Shown here one piece after another: positions 44,401-57,315 of a DNA stretch of 64,000 nucleotides. The notes beneath the pieces are model-generated. The model searched no databases. It was not told the DNA's origin and saw nothing but the letters and a program-made list of their open reading frames with translations. Each line of letters begins with the position of its first letter. The first letter of the stretch is position 1. Made by a program: the position numbers and the translations under genes. The DNA lies in assembly GCF_021347895.1 (NCBI RefSeq), contig NC_067116.1:36591639-36655638 (forward strand). Reading direction: 5' to 3'. This DNA comes from Acanthochromis polyacanthus. Lineage: Eukaryota > Chordata > Actinopteri > Pomacentridae.

Positions 44401-45815
44401 GTACAAGGAAAAATAACCACAAAATGAAGCCACTGCTACTCAAACAATGGCAAATTTTGGAGGCAGAACCACACCCCTCTTCAGGTGGAGGCTCTCTAGC
44501 CTTTATATAGGGTGCTCAATTCAGGCCTTCATCACTTCAGCGCTACCATCAGACGGCATGGTGACCTACTCCATAACCCAGATGCAAACAAAACTGCAAA
44601 CAACATCACTGTAAACACTACAAACACATTAGCCTTTTCTAAATGTCTCCCATAGAGCTAAACATTTGAAGTCACTGCAGATTTATTCCTTTTAATGCAC
44701 AACAAACATTACTAAAAAGAATAAAAACCCTCCACTTGGTCTGGCCCAACGATGTCCCTCTGACATCACCATAAATTCAGGAAGTGCTGGGCTGGCCGCC
44801 TCCCAAACATTAGTCCTGCTTGGTGAGTCAGAACAAAGGAACAAAATAAGGTAAGTGTGAACAAAGGAACAAACAATTGATCTGTAATTCTATACAAGAA
44901 AACTGAAACTAATTAATGGCTTTAATCCCTCATATGATGGATGTAAACTGTAACATAGTATCAACGCAAACGAGCAGGATATGCAACAATGTTACACTAG
45001 TATGGTTAAATTAGAGCAAAATACCCGCAATGAAAACTGTGTTGTGTAGAATGAAAGTGTTGAAGAAAAATGAGTTTTCACCCATTTTGTCACAGATGCA
45101 TCAGATAGACATGTTTTAAACCCTTTTCCTGCAGGAGTCACACATTTTGTCTTTAAGTACTGCTTTCATTAGAGTCAATGAACCGTCTGAATCTCATTTT
45201 CCTACTTTTTGTGAGATTTACAACGACTGGCGACCTTCACGGCTAAACTGCCAAAAACTGCAGTTCGTCAAACGTCCAAATGAGGTTGGATCCAAAAGTG
45301 AGTTCATCTCCACAGGTGCCCACACTAAAAGGTTCAGATTCACAACAGAAATAAACATGTTTGCAGCCTGGTACAAACAACTGTTTTGGTCCCTACAGCT
45401 AATGTTCCCTTTCATAGCAACACTACAAGGCATGATTTTATATAAAACTCCCATGTTTTACGTATAAGGCTTAAAGTTGCACATAAACAGTGTGGTTGCT
45501 TTCGGTAACGGGTGAATGCAGTCCTCAGACAGTCCATGTCTCAGATGTGTGCATGACCCACCTCACCTTCACATGTGCTTCACCTCTTTGCTCAGATAAG
45601 CCAGGAATTAGATGGAGTGAGGTCTTGCCAGGTCACTGATTTTCAAAATCTATCCTCAGGAAACCTGTGGATGACTGCTTTGTTCATTTTTATACACAGT
45701 CAACTATTTAGATTTAATGGAATGCTTTGAAATGTTAGGAAATCAACATTGAGGTTTTTTTTAGGGTGCTTCACATGAAACAAATACCTGTTTTAAACAA
45801 GAGCAATCCGAGATT
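41430..45815. other. Intergenic, no gene recognised
   Basis: Spurious ORFs only. A LINE-type terminus in reverse (CTTTATTAATCCCACAGTGG) lies at about 44131. No coding exon can be defended. Confidence 0.45.
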
Positions 45816-45819
45816 TCTG

Positions 45820-46060
45820 ACCTCCGCCAAGGGAAGATGTGGATGGTAAAGTTGGAAAATCTAAATCCAGATCCAGAATCCAGAACCTTATCCGGATCAG
45901 CACAAAATTTGAATGGAGTCTTCCCTGGGCCACGATCCACCTCTGGTGAAAATTTCATGAAGATCCGACAAGTAGTTTCGGAGAAATCCTGTCCACAGAC
46001 ACGCGCACAGACAGACAAATAAATAAACGGACCCGATCGCATAACCTCTTTGGCGGAGGT
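45820..46060. mobile_element. Short element with ACCTCCGCCAA inverted termini
   Basis: ACCTCCGCCAAGGGA at 45820 and its inverse CTCTTTGGCGGAGGT at 46046-46060 bound a 241-bp unit with a conserved-looking core (TTTCATGAAGATCCGACAAG). This sequence type is dispersed in many animal genomes. The superfamily was not assigned and no transposase is present. Confidence 0.65.
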
Positions 46061-48600
46061 AATAATACACTAAAGATGTATGTAACCCTCATGTTTAGTG
46101 CATATATTTGGCAGGTTTTTTTATTTTTTGTTGTTGTGTCTTTTAGCTTGGCAGATGCCCACATTCATATGCCTCCTTCTCAGCTGAATTGCTGCCTCGG
46201 TGTTTGTTGCAGTGACTTGTGGCACACAATCAAATGAAGCCATCTTACTTTACTTTTCCAACAATACCAATTACTTGTCTGTTGTTCATTGCAGTGAAAA
46301 AGTTGTGGTTTAAAGATAAGTGCAGGTCACAGTCCTGCACTGCCAAAGCAAAGTGGACGCCACCTGGTGTTGCATATTCCCATTAAGAACTAAGCACATG
46401 TTTTTCAGTTCAGTATCCCACAATCATGGCTCTGACATCACCAGATTTCCAACAATCAGACAGCTATGAAAACACACCTCATTAAATGGGTAATACATGT
46501 TAAAAAAAAAACTCCAACGATTTCATCATACACAACGTATATTTTCCTTCACATAAAAGCTCATTTAAAAATGCCAAACCACGGAAGATCTGGATAATCT
46601 GGACTGTTTTGAAACAAAACAAAGCAAGACACATCAGGTTTGTCTAACCCTGATAATGACCAGGATAGGAGCTTAAAAGTAAAGGTGGTGAAATTCCCCT
46701 AAAGACAGCCTCAGGGCTCAGAGGGTTCAATAAATAAACCGGATCTAGCATGTTAGAGTGTGAGCTTGAGATGTGCTCACCTTTATGCTGATCTAAGCTG
46801 CCTGTAGATTGGTACCCTTCAGACACATGAGTGCATCGATCCTCTGATCTAACGCTCGAAAAGAAAGCCAAGAAACAAATTCCCGAAATGTTGAACTGTG
46901 CCTGCAGGAAAACAACATTACAGTGATTCATTTATAGTGAAAGCGTTCAAAGACGAATGACCTCTGTGTGACCTCCACAGGGAAGGAGCCTGAAATCCAT
47001 CAATTACACAAAAAGTCTACACTGTAAAAGAAATACTTTTTAGAAAACAGCTTTTAACTGTAATGTTTTTCTTTTCTTTTCCTTTACATTTTGCTTTAAT
47101 TCTACAGATCTGCCTGTTTTGGTGAATTACATTAAATAAGAATAAAGATAAGATCTACTTTATTCATCCCAGAGGAAATTATTTTTTCCAGAGTACAATA
47201 CAATAAACAGAGGTTAGTGGAATATACACAATAACACAGAGGTTAAAAGTAAAATAGAAATAACAAAGAATACAAAGTACAAAATGTAAAGTTTCTAAAA
47301 GTGTTTGTGTGAAGTGTCTTAAGTGTTTAAAGTATCTAAAAATAAGAATAAAAATAAATAATAAAAATAAATTAATAAGTACAAGATGTAAACTGTATAG
47401 TAATAATAAGTAAAACTAACACAAAATGAACTGAAAGTAAACGGATGTATTGCACCAGAAATGTTACACTTGACCAATGATATATATACAGTAATTTGTT
47501 GTTTTTCAAAGATTGACTGTAAAATGGCAAAATTTTCATTGTAAATAATTATTACCCTACAGATATTTGTTATTTGAAAAAAAAATGTAACATGTTGAAA
47601 AAAACTGGGTAAATTGTAAAATAAAGTACATTTTTTTCAGTTTAAATCAAAAATATTTTACAGATGTTTGCTGTTATTTGAAATTTTAAAAAAATATATA
47701 TTTATATTCCATATTTTTCTTGTATAGTTAAAAATGTAGAAATTATCTTTTAAAACAGGAAAAAGTGTTTATTTACATATAAAAAATCACTTTAGGCTTT
47801 CTTTAACAATGTTTGTTTAAAATGTTTTTTTTTACTCTATTTAAATATATTTAATTGTTTTAAATGAGTCTGCTGTTATTTGAAAGGAATGAGTGTGAAA
47901 AATAGTAAAAAAAAATTACACATTCTTCCAGTATTCTAAAATTACAGATACAATCTATTAAATCACAGAACAAAATGTATTACTTTACAGTGACTGTGAA
48001 AAAACTACAACAGCAAAAAAAGTCTGTAAAAAAGTCTGTATTCTTCTAGACAATAATCTGTTCTTTTGCACTATGTGATGCTAAAATTACACTGTATTTA
48101 AATCAGTTAAAATATCATTATTTTCCATATATTTTCTGTTATTTTTATTCACTGTTTTTAATATCTCAGTATTCCAGTATTTCTGATGCTCATGTGGACG
48201 TAAACAACTGAATGTGTGGTTTTGCTGAATTCAAACAGAAATCGACTATGCCAAAAAATTAATAAGTGAGCACACACAATCCAATTTGAATGCATTATGT
48301 TGTCAACAAGCCGCTGGGGGACAGAATGAGCAGAAATTAGCCACTGGACCACACGAGATAAGGCCGGCTCAATGTGTGCGTGCTGCGTTCAGGCAACCTT
48401 ATGATTGAGTTGGGTTTTTACACACACAAACAGACACGCACACGCATATTTAAAGGGGTGAGGAAAGGGTGAAGGGGGATGTGATGTGTCCAGCCTTCTC
48501 TGGTTTCTGCCTTTGAGCTTCTCTGGCCGGTCAGACGGTTTGTTCTCTGGACGTCTGCTGCTCTCAGGAGGGCAACACCTGGTGATGTCACCATCGCAAA
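46061..48600. other. Intergenic, AT-rich, LINE remnants
   Basis: A reversed LINE terminus (CTTTATTCATCCCAGAGG) begins near 47157 and is followed by A-rich decayed sequence to about 47.5 kb. No gene. Confidence 0.45.
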
Positions 48601-48611
48601 TCACCCACATG

Positions 48612-48686
<75 letters not shown>
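48612..48686. repeat. (CA)n microsatellite
   Basis: About 37 CA units. Confidence 0.97.
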
Positions 48687-48689
<3 letters not shown>

Positions 48690-48964
48690 TTGTTTTTCTA
48701 TACCAGTGGGGACTTACCATTGACTCCCATTCATATCTAACTCCTAACCCTTACCCTAACCTTAACCATCACCAAATCAATGCCTGACCCTAAACAAACG
48801 TTTTTGCACTTTTACATTTTTTATTAACAACGATATGGCCAAGAAAACGGTGTTGCCACCCGTGGGGACCTCATTTTAGGTCCCCACCGTAAGACAAGTC
48901 CCCACCTTTATAGCAAATAGTCAGGTCAAAGTCCCCACCGGAATAGCAGAAACAAGTACACTCA
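48690..48964 (+). repeat. CA-flanked unit with CCCTAA-like motifs (copy 2)
   Basis: Shares GACTCCCATTCATATCTAAC, runs of CCTTACCCTAACCTTAACC, AAACGTTTTTGCAC and GGCCAAGAAAAC with the adjacent copy at 48978. Several GGTCCCCACC-type phrases oppose GTGGGGAC, giving hairpin potential. Confidence 0.85.
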
Positions 48965-48977
48965 CACACACGTGTGT

Positions 48978-49253
48978 GTGTCTTGCTATCATTGTGGGGA
49001 CATACTATTGACTCCCATTCATATCTAACCCCTAACCCTTACCCTAACCCTAACCTTAACCAAACCCTAACCCAAACAATGGCTAACCCTAAAGAAACGT
49101 TTTTGCACGATTACTTTTTTCAGTAACAACAACATGGCCAAGAAAACACTGTTTAAACTTGTGGAGACCGAAATGAGGTCCCCACAAGTGACATGGTTTT
49201 CGGTTTTCCTACAGTTGTGGGGACATTTGGTCCCCACAATGAAGCAAAAACAT
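48978..49253 (+). repeat. CA-flanked unit with CCCTAA-like motifs (copy 3)
   Basis: Tandem, diverged copy of 48690-48964 with the richer run ACCCTAACCCTAACCTTAAC. It is separated from copy 2 by a short CACACACGTGTGTGTG palindrome. Confidence 0.85.
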
Positions 49254-49255
49254 GG

Positions 49256-49336
<81 letters not shown>
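49256..49336. repeat. (CA)n microsatellite next to the lrrc52-like promoter
   Basis: About 40 CA units ending roughly 700 bp before the ATG, directly at the edge of the CpG-rich promoter. Confidence 0.97.
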
Positions 49337-49339
<3 letters not shown>

Positions 49340-50034
49340 GCGCGGGGCTGCAGTGTGAGCGCGCTGATGGAGAGGGGAGGGACGCGCACGGAGCCTCGGC
49401 GCAGCGGAGAGCTTCAGTCCCAGCGAGCTGTCTGAGTGGAAGGACGCACTTTCCTCTGCGCTCCTGAAGGAAACAAACGGCTGGACAGTAGCACACATCA
49501 CCACCCACGCACACTCAGAACACCAACACACAGTAAAGGACACCGTCTGAGGAGATTTGTTGGGGAGTAAAGGATTCTGGGGATTTTTACGCAAGTCATG
49601 GCATTTGTTTGGAAACTACTCGCTCTGTTGGAGGCAACTACTTCACAAAGATGAGACTCCCAAGTGCGGATCGACAGCATCCAGCGGTTCTCTGTTCCTC
49701 TCAGCTGGGACAAAGTCTGGGAAGCTGCCACGCGTCTCCCCCCACCAACAAAGCCATACGCGTATCTCCGGTCACCTTCTCAAATGATGTCTTGTGGCGA
49801 CGTGCGCCAGCGTGCGCGTGAGTGACTGACTGGCCGATAGTGTTTCTTTGAGAGAGAGAGGAAAGGAGGCTGGATAGAAACAGCAGCCCGGTTCTCAGGC
49901 AGCGACACCCAGACACCCAGAGCAGCCGTCTCTCCTCCCTCCCAGCTCCTCAGACCCATGCAGGATGCCCGGAGAGCGCCGGGGAGCCCTGGTCCAGCTC
50001 AGCCCGAGTTCATGACGCTCTGGGCGGCTTCGTC
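49337..50034 (+). promoter_or_regulatory. GC-rich promoter and 5' leader of the lrrc52-like gene
   Basis: Beyond the CA array ending at 49336 the sequence becomes GC- and CpG-rich (for example the GCGCGCTGATGG and GACGCGCACGG areas). It continues without a splice acceptor to the ATG at 50035. I see no convincing TATA box. The transcription start is probably between about 49.4 and 49.9 kb. Confidence 0.45.
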
Positions 50035-50098
50035 ATGCGTCTCTTGCCCGAGCCCAGCGCACAGTCCCTCCGACTCCTCTTCCTCTTTATCTTCGTGA
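49958..50098 (+). other. Upstream ORFs overlapping the lrrc52-like start codon
   Basis: An ATG at 49958 opens a 46-codon frame that runs past the lrrc52-like ATG (50035) in another frame and stops at 50096-50098. A second ATG at 49965 gives a 16-codon ORF ending at 50015, and the ATG at 50012 is an internal start of the first frame. If the leader is transcribed from upstream of 49958, ribosomes must scan leakily past these to make the LRR protein, which suggests translational damping. The peptide is Ser/Pro-rich with no domain. Confidence 0.5.
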
Positions 50099-50683
50099 TG
50101 GGGGTGGCCCCTTCCCCGGCTCTCACAGCCGGCTGCCCGGACAGATGCGTGTGCGACGACCAGCTCGTGGTCCAGTGCGCGGGGCAGGATCTCACCCAGT
50201 TCCCCAACGACCTGCCGCTGGCCACCCGGCAGCTCATCATCTCGAACAACCGCATCGGGGACCTGCCGGCGCTGCAGCTCAATTACCTGTCCGATCTGGT
50301 CTATCTGGATTGTAGCAACAACTCTCTGACTGAGATCTCCGAGTCCACCTTCGGGAACTTGCGGAAACTCGCCTACCTGGACCTGTCGTTCAACACCCTG
50401 CTGCAGATCGAGGACCGGACTTTCGGGCCACTGGCGTCTCTGGTGATGCTCCGGCTGACGGATAACCCGAGTCTGGGGGAGATCCATCCGGACGCTTTCT
50501 CGGAGAACATGGCTCTGCAGGTGCTGGATGTGAGTCGGAACAATCTGACGGCCCTGAACATCAGCAGCCTCATCGCTCTGCCGGCTCTGCGCTCTCTGGG
50601 GCTCAGCGGAAACCCCTGGAGGTGCGACTGTGACACGGAGGACCTCTGCCTGTGGGTGCAGATAGAGGGGTTCAAGTTCCAAG
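50035..50683 (+). CDS. lrrc52: LRRC52-like leucine-rich-repeat membrane protein, first coding exon (partial gene)
   Basis: The exon encodes 216 aa plus one base of the next codon, ending at a consensus donor (CAAG/GTGAGA). The order is: signal peptide (about 1-31, hydrophobic core [13 protein letters not shown]); LRRNT cap with cysteines 34, 38, 40 and 48; about five leucine-rich repeats (66-190); and the start of an LRRCT cap (NPWRCDC, cysteines 197 and 199). There are likely N-glycosylation sites at N95 and N175. LSDLVYLDC and the [15 protein letters not shown] region closely resemble my memory of human LRRC52, better than LRRC26, LRRC38 or LRRC55. LRRC52-type proteins are single-pass auxiliary gamma subunits that shift BK/SLO potassium-channel gating. 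The cap's remaining cysteines and the transmembrane segment must lie in a later exon not identified here. The start at 50035 has G at -3 but is preceded by upstream ATGs. Confidence 0.82.
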
Positions 50684-53600
50684 GTGAGACTGAGGGTGTG
50701 AAAGATGCTCAGCACATGGTTTCCAAGCATCTCTTGCACAAACAGGCAAATCTAGGGTGATTTTAACTGGGAAAAATGTTAAAATGTACGTTTTCATCTG
50801 ACTTTTTAAGGTTTCTGTTTGGGGCAACACAGAAAATGTGAAAAAGCCTTTTGCCCAAATGTGGCTCCACACTGTGTCCCTATTAGACCTCTTTCTGGTG
50901 GTCTCTTGGATGATTGGCTCCACTTCCCTGGCAAATTCTGTTTTCCTGTGAAGACCATGAGCCAAAGACGCTCCAAGGTCTCATCATTTGATATTGTCAC
51001 ATCAGCTCATTTAGATAATTCGATTGTGGGCGCTTGGTCAATTTAGAGCCTGATGCTGGACCGCTTATTGCTTTATTTTCTGGATATGAATGCTCGCATA
51101 TTCCCACGTGCACTCCCCATGTGTGCACAGATGCAGAGGCAGATGCAGTCGCACAGACTTCACAGCTAATGGTTTGACCTCAGAGTCAGAGCAATCTGAA
51201 GATTTCCTTCCACTGCAACGCAATCCCTTCAAACCGCCCTTCACATCTCTGTAATATCTCAAGTTTACCCCCCTAACAAGACGGTTACTGTTACCTGGAA
51301 AGCAACAGCAAACCTCAGACCCTTAAACTGAGAGGGATTGAATTAGAGTGACCCAAGAAATCGCCTGAGAATGAGACCTGTGACCTTCTCAGAGAGGACA
51401 AGCTGAGATGATCTTTGCTGGTAAATGTTAATTGAGCTTAGCTGTAAGCAGGTGAACTGGGTTAGGTTCTGTAACAATGTGGGTGTTGCTGATAATAGCC
51501 GCCTTTCAGCCTGTGCTGGTCCCATCGATGCTGCTGCTTTAGTCTATCTGGGTCCTGAAGGCAGAGATAATGCTGAGAGGATGATTGTGTCCTTTTGTAC
51601 CTCTATTTTGTCTTCACACACACACTTAGACACACACTCGTGCACCTGGGTGTGCTGGCGCCCCCGCTGCCGTATGCTTCGGCCCTTCAGTCCAGATGGT
51701 TAATGATGGTACTCAAAAAAAGCTGGACTCCTATGCTGCTGCTAAGGACAGTGAGTACGTGTGTGTGAAGTGTGTGTCTGAAAGTGACTCACCCCGTTTA
51801 AGTGTGAGTCAGTGTGAGATCTGGAGGCTGGAGGGGAGACCCTGAGGCCGAGGACCTGTGGGAAACAAGAGTGAGATTAAGGCACTAGGAGGTTGTGAGG
51901 AAGGCCACTGAGAGACAGCAGCTCCACCTTCACTTTTACAACTGAAGAACCCTCGAAAAACTACACACGCTCCCACTGCTCATTTCTGCAACAAAATTAG
52001 AACAAACACTCCGGCAGAAGAGCTTTTGAATCCGAAGCGACACAATCCAACACCCACAGCTGAGCATCAAAAAACACTCACACCTGCACCGGTTTAAATC
52101 AGAGCTCTGAAATAACAGCTATTCGTCATCACGCTGGAGTTTAGAAGTTGGGACCAGTGGAGTTTGGACATAAACAAACCAGACTAACCAGCCAAACCAA
52201 GTGAACGGGGTCAAGTGTGCATTTCCGTGGCCGTGAATGCCTCCCTGCTCTGACTGCAGGGCTGTGAGTCAAACGTATGGAGATTCCAGCTGTCTCTATG
52301 TCTCAGTGTGAATATGAATCAGGTGCATGCAAGTGTGCATGTTTGTGAACATGACACAGTAACTAATTCATTCATGTTGCTGGAGAGGGTTCTAATTTGT
52401 GTATAGACTGACTGAAACATCTGGTTTGGTCTGATGGGTTTTTGTTTAGTCATTTTGCATTTCTGTAACCGGCTTTGCATCTTTTGTTGGTGTATTTGTG
52501 TGGTTATTTGTGCTTAAGGAAGTTGCTCAGTTTGTGTTGGGTTTGTGTCACTGAGAAAGGCTGACTTGAGTTCACTCTGGCAGTCAATAAAGTCAAGATC
52601 CGGTTTGAGGAAAGCTGTGAGGTTTGCAGCTGCTTTCCAGTCTCATCTGAGAGATGAAGTGTGATAATGCAATGCAAGAAAAAAAAATAACAGCAAAGAA
52701 ATGGTCAAAAGACATGTTTATTATTGAGTCTGAGGTGGTGGATTGAGCGGTCTAGTCATGTGGTCAACATAAAGAGACAATGCTGGATGTTGCTTTCTGG
52801 AGTGATTCCTAACTGGTTTCTGAAAGATTTTCAAGGTTTGAAAAGACAAAAATGTAAAAACCTAAATATGACAAGAAATGCAAGCCCAGGTTAGGAAGCT
52901 CCTCTGTTACGGCTGCTAAATTCCCTAAAAGAAAATGAAAATTAAAGGACACAGAGAAAAAAATATTAGTTGAAATTGAATTTACAATGTAAAAGGCCGC
53001 AAGTAAAGTTAAAAGACTCACAGTGACAAACTCACACAGAATTATCTAAGTCCACTTACTAAAGCAAAATGTTTGTGGCAGATTTGCAGCAAAGACGTTA
53101 GTTTGCCAAAAAAAAAATGCTGTTACAGTTTTGGCTGCGTTGGCTGCTAGTGAGACACTTCAGGAAATATTCTGGCAATAAGTTTATTGAAGAAAGTCTA
53201 TTTCCACACACACGTTTCACCTCTGCATTGATTTATTGAGTGATGTGTGGGGGGGAAATGTTTTCTTGTGTTCTGTTTTGAATATGTTGGGTTTTGATTC
53301 GCCCGCACCACAAATTAAACCGACTAAGTAGTGTGCATGTTGCCTTCTCCTCAATAATGAGACACTGCTGGCAAACATGTTCATCAGTGTTTGGCCACCA
53401 AAGTTTTCCAGGACTTTCAATACATTCCTGATAACAAGTTTCCCTTTAGAGGCAAACATGTCAGTCTATATTATTCAATAATTGTATTATAGTTTGACCT
53501 TGCATTAATATTGCCAAAAGTTAGCCAGAAACTTACATTTTTAATGACCAGTTCTGTAGTTCCTCTCACTGCTATGTAGCATTTTAGCATCTTTCAGTCC

Positions 53601-55780
53601 ATTATTTTGGTTTTACTGCCTCCAACTTTTGCTTCACTTTCACTGTTGTTTCCAGTATTGTTTCACGAGGCTGTCTGGCAAAAAAAAAGAAGACAAAAAT
53701 CTTTAGCATATGTACCATACACTATGCATGCTGAGTGCTAAACAACAAAGTTAGCAACAGTGATAGCTAGTAGCGAACAAAGTGACATAGGAGGTTGGTG
53801 GAGACCAAATTTGAGATAAAAGAAATATACTGAAATGAGTACTGAACTTGCGTTTTGCATTCATGAACAGACACCTGACTGAATGTTTCTCACCTCTGAA
53901 TGTGTAAACAAGCAAAATATCCTGTTAGCATGTTAGCGATTGCCACCTAACAAAGCCATAACACGTGTGATTGTTGGTTTGTATGGGCCACATGTCCAGC
54001 AGGCAAAAACTGAAAAATGTGTCTTTAAAGAGAAACAGAAAGTCAAGGGGACAAACACAACACCAAATGTATTACCTAAACTTACTTAATCAGTTCTTTT
54101 GTTCATTAGGGTGTCCATAGATTTCATGACATCAAAATATTATGCTTCAGTGGAGAAATGTTTATTAGAAAAACATAACTTAATGTTACATTGCAAACAA
54201 GCTTTATTACATAATTTGTTGTTGTCAGTACTGCTTCAGGTTTAGAAATGTACTTTTTTGCACTTTACAGTTCTGTTTTTGTGAGTTCTGCTGACTGTCT
54301 AATGTGGCCTTTAATTTTAAGGACGTTAAGTGTCAAAGCTTAATGTGATCAAACAGAACTAGCTGAAATAATGTACTGTTTTAAATGAATCTTATTCATC
54401 TTTCTGCCTTAGTGATGGCAGTGTAGATTTGTGGATTCTAGTGACTGATTGAAGTACTTTTAAAGCGGTATTTGAATCTTAGCTAAAATAGAAAATCTTT
54501 GAGTAGGATCCCAGAGAAAAGAAAAGGGGGAAACAGGAAGTCTAAAGTTTCATTTTACATTTGGGTGAAGCAAATACTTAGGTTGGGAAAAAAATAAAAA
54601 CTATTTAAGTTGATTAAAATTAAAATTTAGTTGCAGCAATGCTCATTTGAGAGGAATCAAATTATTTAAGTACATCTAACTTTATCCAATGATATTAATA
54701 TTACTTGTTAACTTGGATGAACTTAATTCGATTCTGTGTTACCGATTAAAGCAACTAATCTAAATTAGTCCAACAATTATTTATGTATTTTTTGCTTATG
54801 TCTCGGGCTTGTTTAATTGTAATTGTAATGAGATTACATCATTGAGTACAATATGTTCTATAAGATTTTTAAAAAAATTTTGCTATCTGTGTTCCCATAC
54901 TGCGTACCAAAAACATACCCATTATCAATTCCCACAACTTGGGGACCAAACCGTCTCTTGTCATAGTGACATTTCATCTTGTTTAACAACCCGTTGTATC
55001 ACTGTAGGTTGATTCTGACAAGTGCCTCGGATAAAAACACACAATGTAAGTGGCTTGTCCTTCTCAGGGCTGGCAGAGTTTGTGGTGTTATGGCTCCGGT
55101 GTTGGGGAAAGTATTTCTGGCCGCTCGTCAGTGCCCTGGACAGCTCACAGGCCCGAGGCAAAGAGCCAAGGCAGGGGGCCACGCATGGGGCAAATGTTAA
55201 ATATTCATAAAAAGAGAAGGAGAATCACGAGTTCAGCAGGTTCAAAGAAAAGCAAAATGAAAGGAATGACTTTTTCAAACAGTCGGATTTGATTTCTCTT
55301 TAATGAAAGTGAATCTTTGATTGAGAGATGAGACACGAGGAACTAGAGTAGCCAAAAGAAAAGAGATAAGACAGGAAGGGCTAGACAAACAGATTAAAAT
55401 GGATTTGGATAGAGTGAGGGGGAAAAGAAGAAACAGACGGGCTATCTATCGAGGAGTTACCGATCGTCTGTGCCCCAGATCTGTCACTCAAATCCATTAA
55501 AACATTTATTATGACAAGGAGGCATCGATTCAATTTAATACAGGTAGATGGTACATTATTTATCAGCTGGAACCATTCCTCCGACCCATCTGGTGCAGGA
55601 GAAGCATATCGAATTCAACTGGTGTACTTGTGTAGTGCCGGTCTGTATGTATTTTTATGTCTCTGTGCATTTCGCGGTGTGAAGCTCGGAAACCAAGATT
55701 GATGTGATGCCTGTGTGGGCGTGTTTGCGATGTGATCACCTGAGGCACAGATATCTCAGGTGTTTGTGTGTATATAAATG
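50684..55780 (+). other. Presumed lrrc52-like intron 1 (first part), no exon recognised
   Basis: No transmembrane or LRRCT-completing exon was found on the plus strand. Sequence is AT-moderate with few repeats. Confidence 0.45.
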
Positions 55781-55787
55781 TACTGTA

Positions 55788-55904
<117 letters not shown>

Positions 55905-56150
55905 CCAACCAATATGCAAGCCAAGAGAATAAAACTGGAAAAGGGAGAAAGCGGAGAGTGTGAAGATGACAGAGCAAAAACTAAAAGAAATAGGATGTCA
56001 AAGAGTAGAGGAGTGATAAAAGCTGAAGGGGAGACACGGAGGGAGAATAAATGCAAAGAGTGGGAATGAAAAGTGGTAGGTGATAAAGAGAGCGAGACTG
56101 ATAAGAAGAACCGATAGAGGAGAGAGAGAGGGAGAGCTGTTGCTATCTGA

Positions 56151-56155
<5 letters not shown>

Positions 56156-56185
<30 letters not shown>
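56156..56185. repeat. (CT)n microsatellite with nearby GA run
   Basis: About 15 CT units. A GA-rich run at 56117-56135 is its partial complement, so a hairpin is possible. Confidence 0.9.
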
Positions 56186-56187
<2 letters not shown>

Positions 56188-57315
56188 CTCATCCTCCGCC
56201 AGAGGAAGAAGGGATCATATGGAGAAATGATGGAATGGAGGATGGTGGTAATCTGACTAATGCCGTATTTGAGAGGAGAGGAGTGTGAAGGCGTGTGTTA
56301 TTCAGCCCTAGTGGATGTGATGGAGAAAAGGTCAGCTATTCTTAGTCTTCGCCAACCCCGGTATGATGCGTTTAGCTGGATAAACAGCGAGATATTGGAG
56401 CTTCGCTGGGAGAGGAGGAGCCCCAAAACGCCTTAAATATCAGATTCTTCTGGGAGGTTTGGAGCTCGAAACATGTCTGGTGAAGCAGTTTAGTTGAAAT
56501 GTTGTTCATTGTGTAACCGTCATTGAGTGCGTGTCTCTGAAATGGAAAATGAACAATAGGAAAACACAAGTCTTTTCTATTAAATTCAAAGTAGTTTCTG
56601 GATGTTTTTTTTTTTTTGCTTCTCTTAGATTTTAGCTCCCTGTGCCATCTAAAGTCTTGCACCTCCATGGAAACAACCCAACCACAGCTGGAAGTAGAGA
56701 GAACTAATATATGTCTTCTGTGCAATTTGACAGTTAGAATTCCATACATCTTTAAATAGGAAAAAAGTTTAATTTATATTTCTATACTTGTCTGTATACC
56801 TGCAGTGCACACAGCCTGCAGTTCAACCCACTTCAACTGAAGAGTCCCTGAATTTTTTTCATAGGACTGTTTGTCTTAGCTGAGTTGTTAATGACTTTAT
56901 GGTTGCACCCAGGAGCTCAAAACCTTTATTAGTTTTTATATGTATCCAGTTGAAGCAAATGATTTCTTTTGGCAAATTTATAAATTAAATTTGTAGAATG
57001 AAATATCACAATTATAGGTTTCAATTTGGTTATTTTTTGCAGACACTAGAAGCTCGAGCGCCATTGGAAAACAGAAAATCCAACATTTCTTTTTGATTTT
57101 ACAATTCTGGCTCTGAGAAATGGTGACATTTTAGTATTTTAGAAACATGCCTGGAAAAGTAGCACCAACTCTTTGAGATTTAGAAGGTTTAAGCCACAGA
57201 GGTTTATCAAAGGGGAAGTCAAATACCAAACACTTGAAACAGCTGACACATGCATAAGTGGATAAAAATATATACTAAGGAGCTACAAAATTAATCAGTT
57301 AATTGGTTTTCACCA

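Noticed and set aside
53217..53459. 80-codon minus-strand ORF with a crotonase- or kinase-like look
   Set aside because: No family motif, no splice signals; composition is ordinary non-coding.
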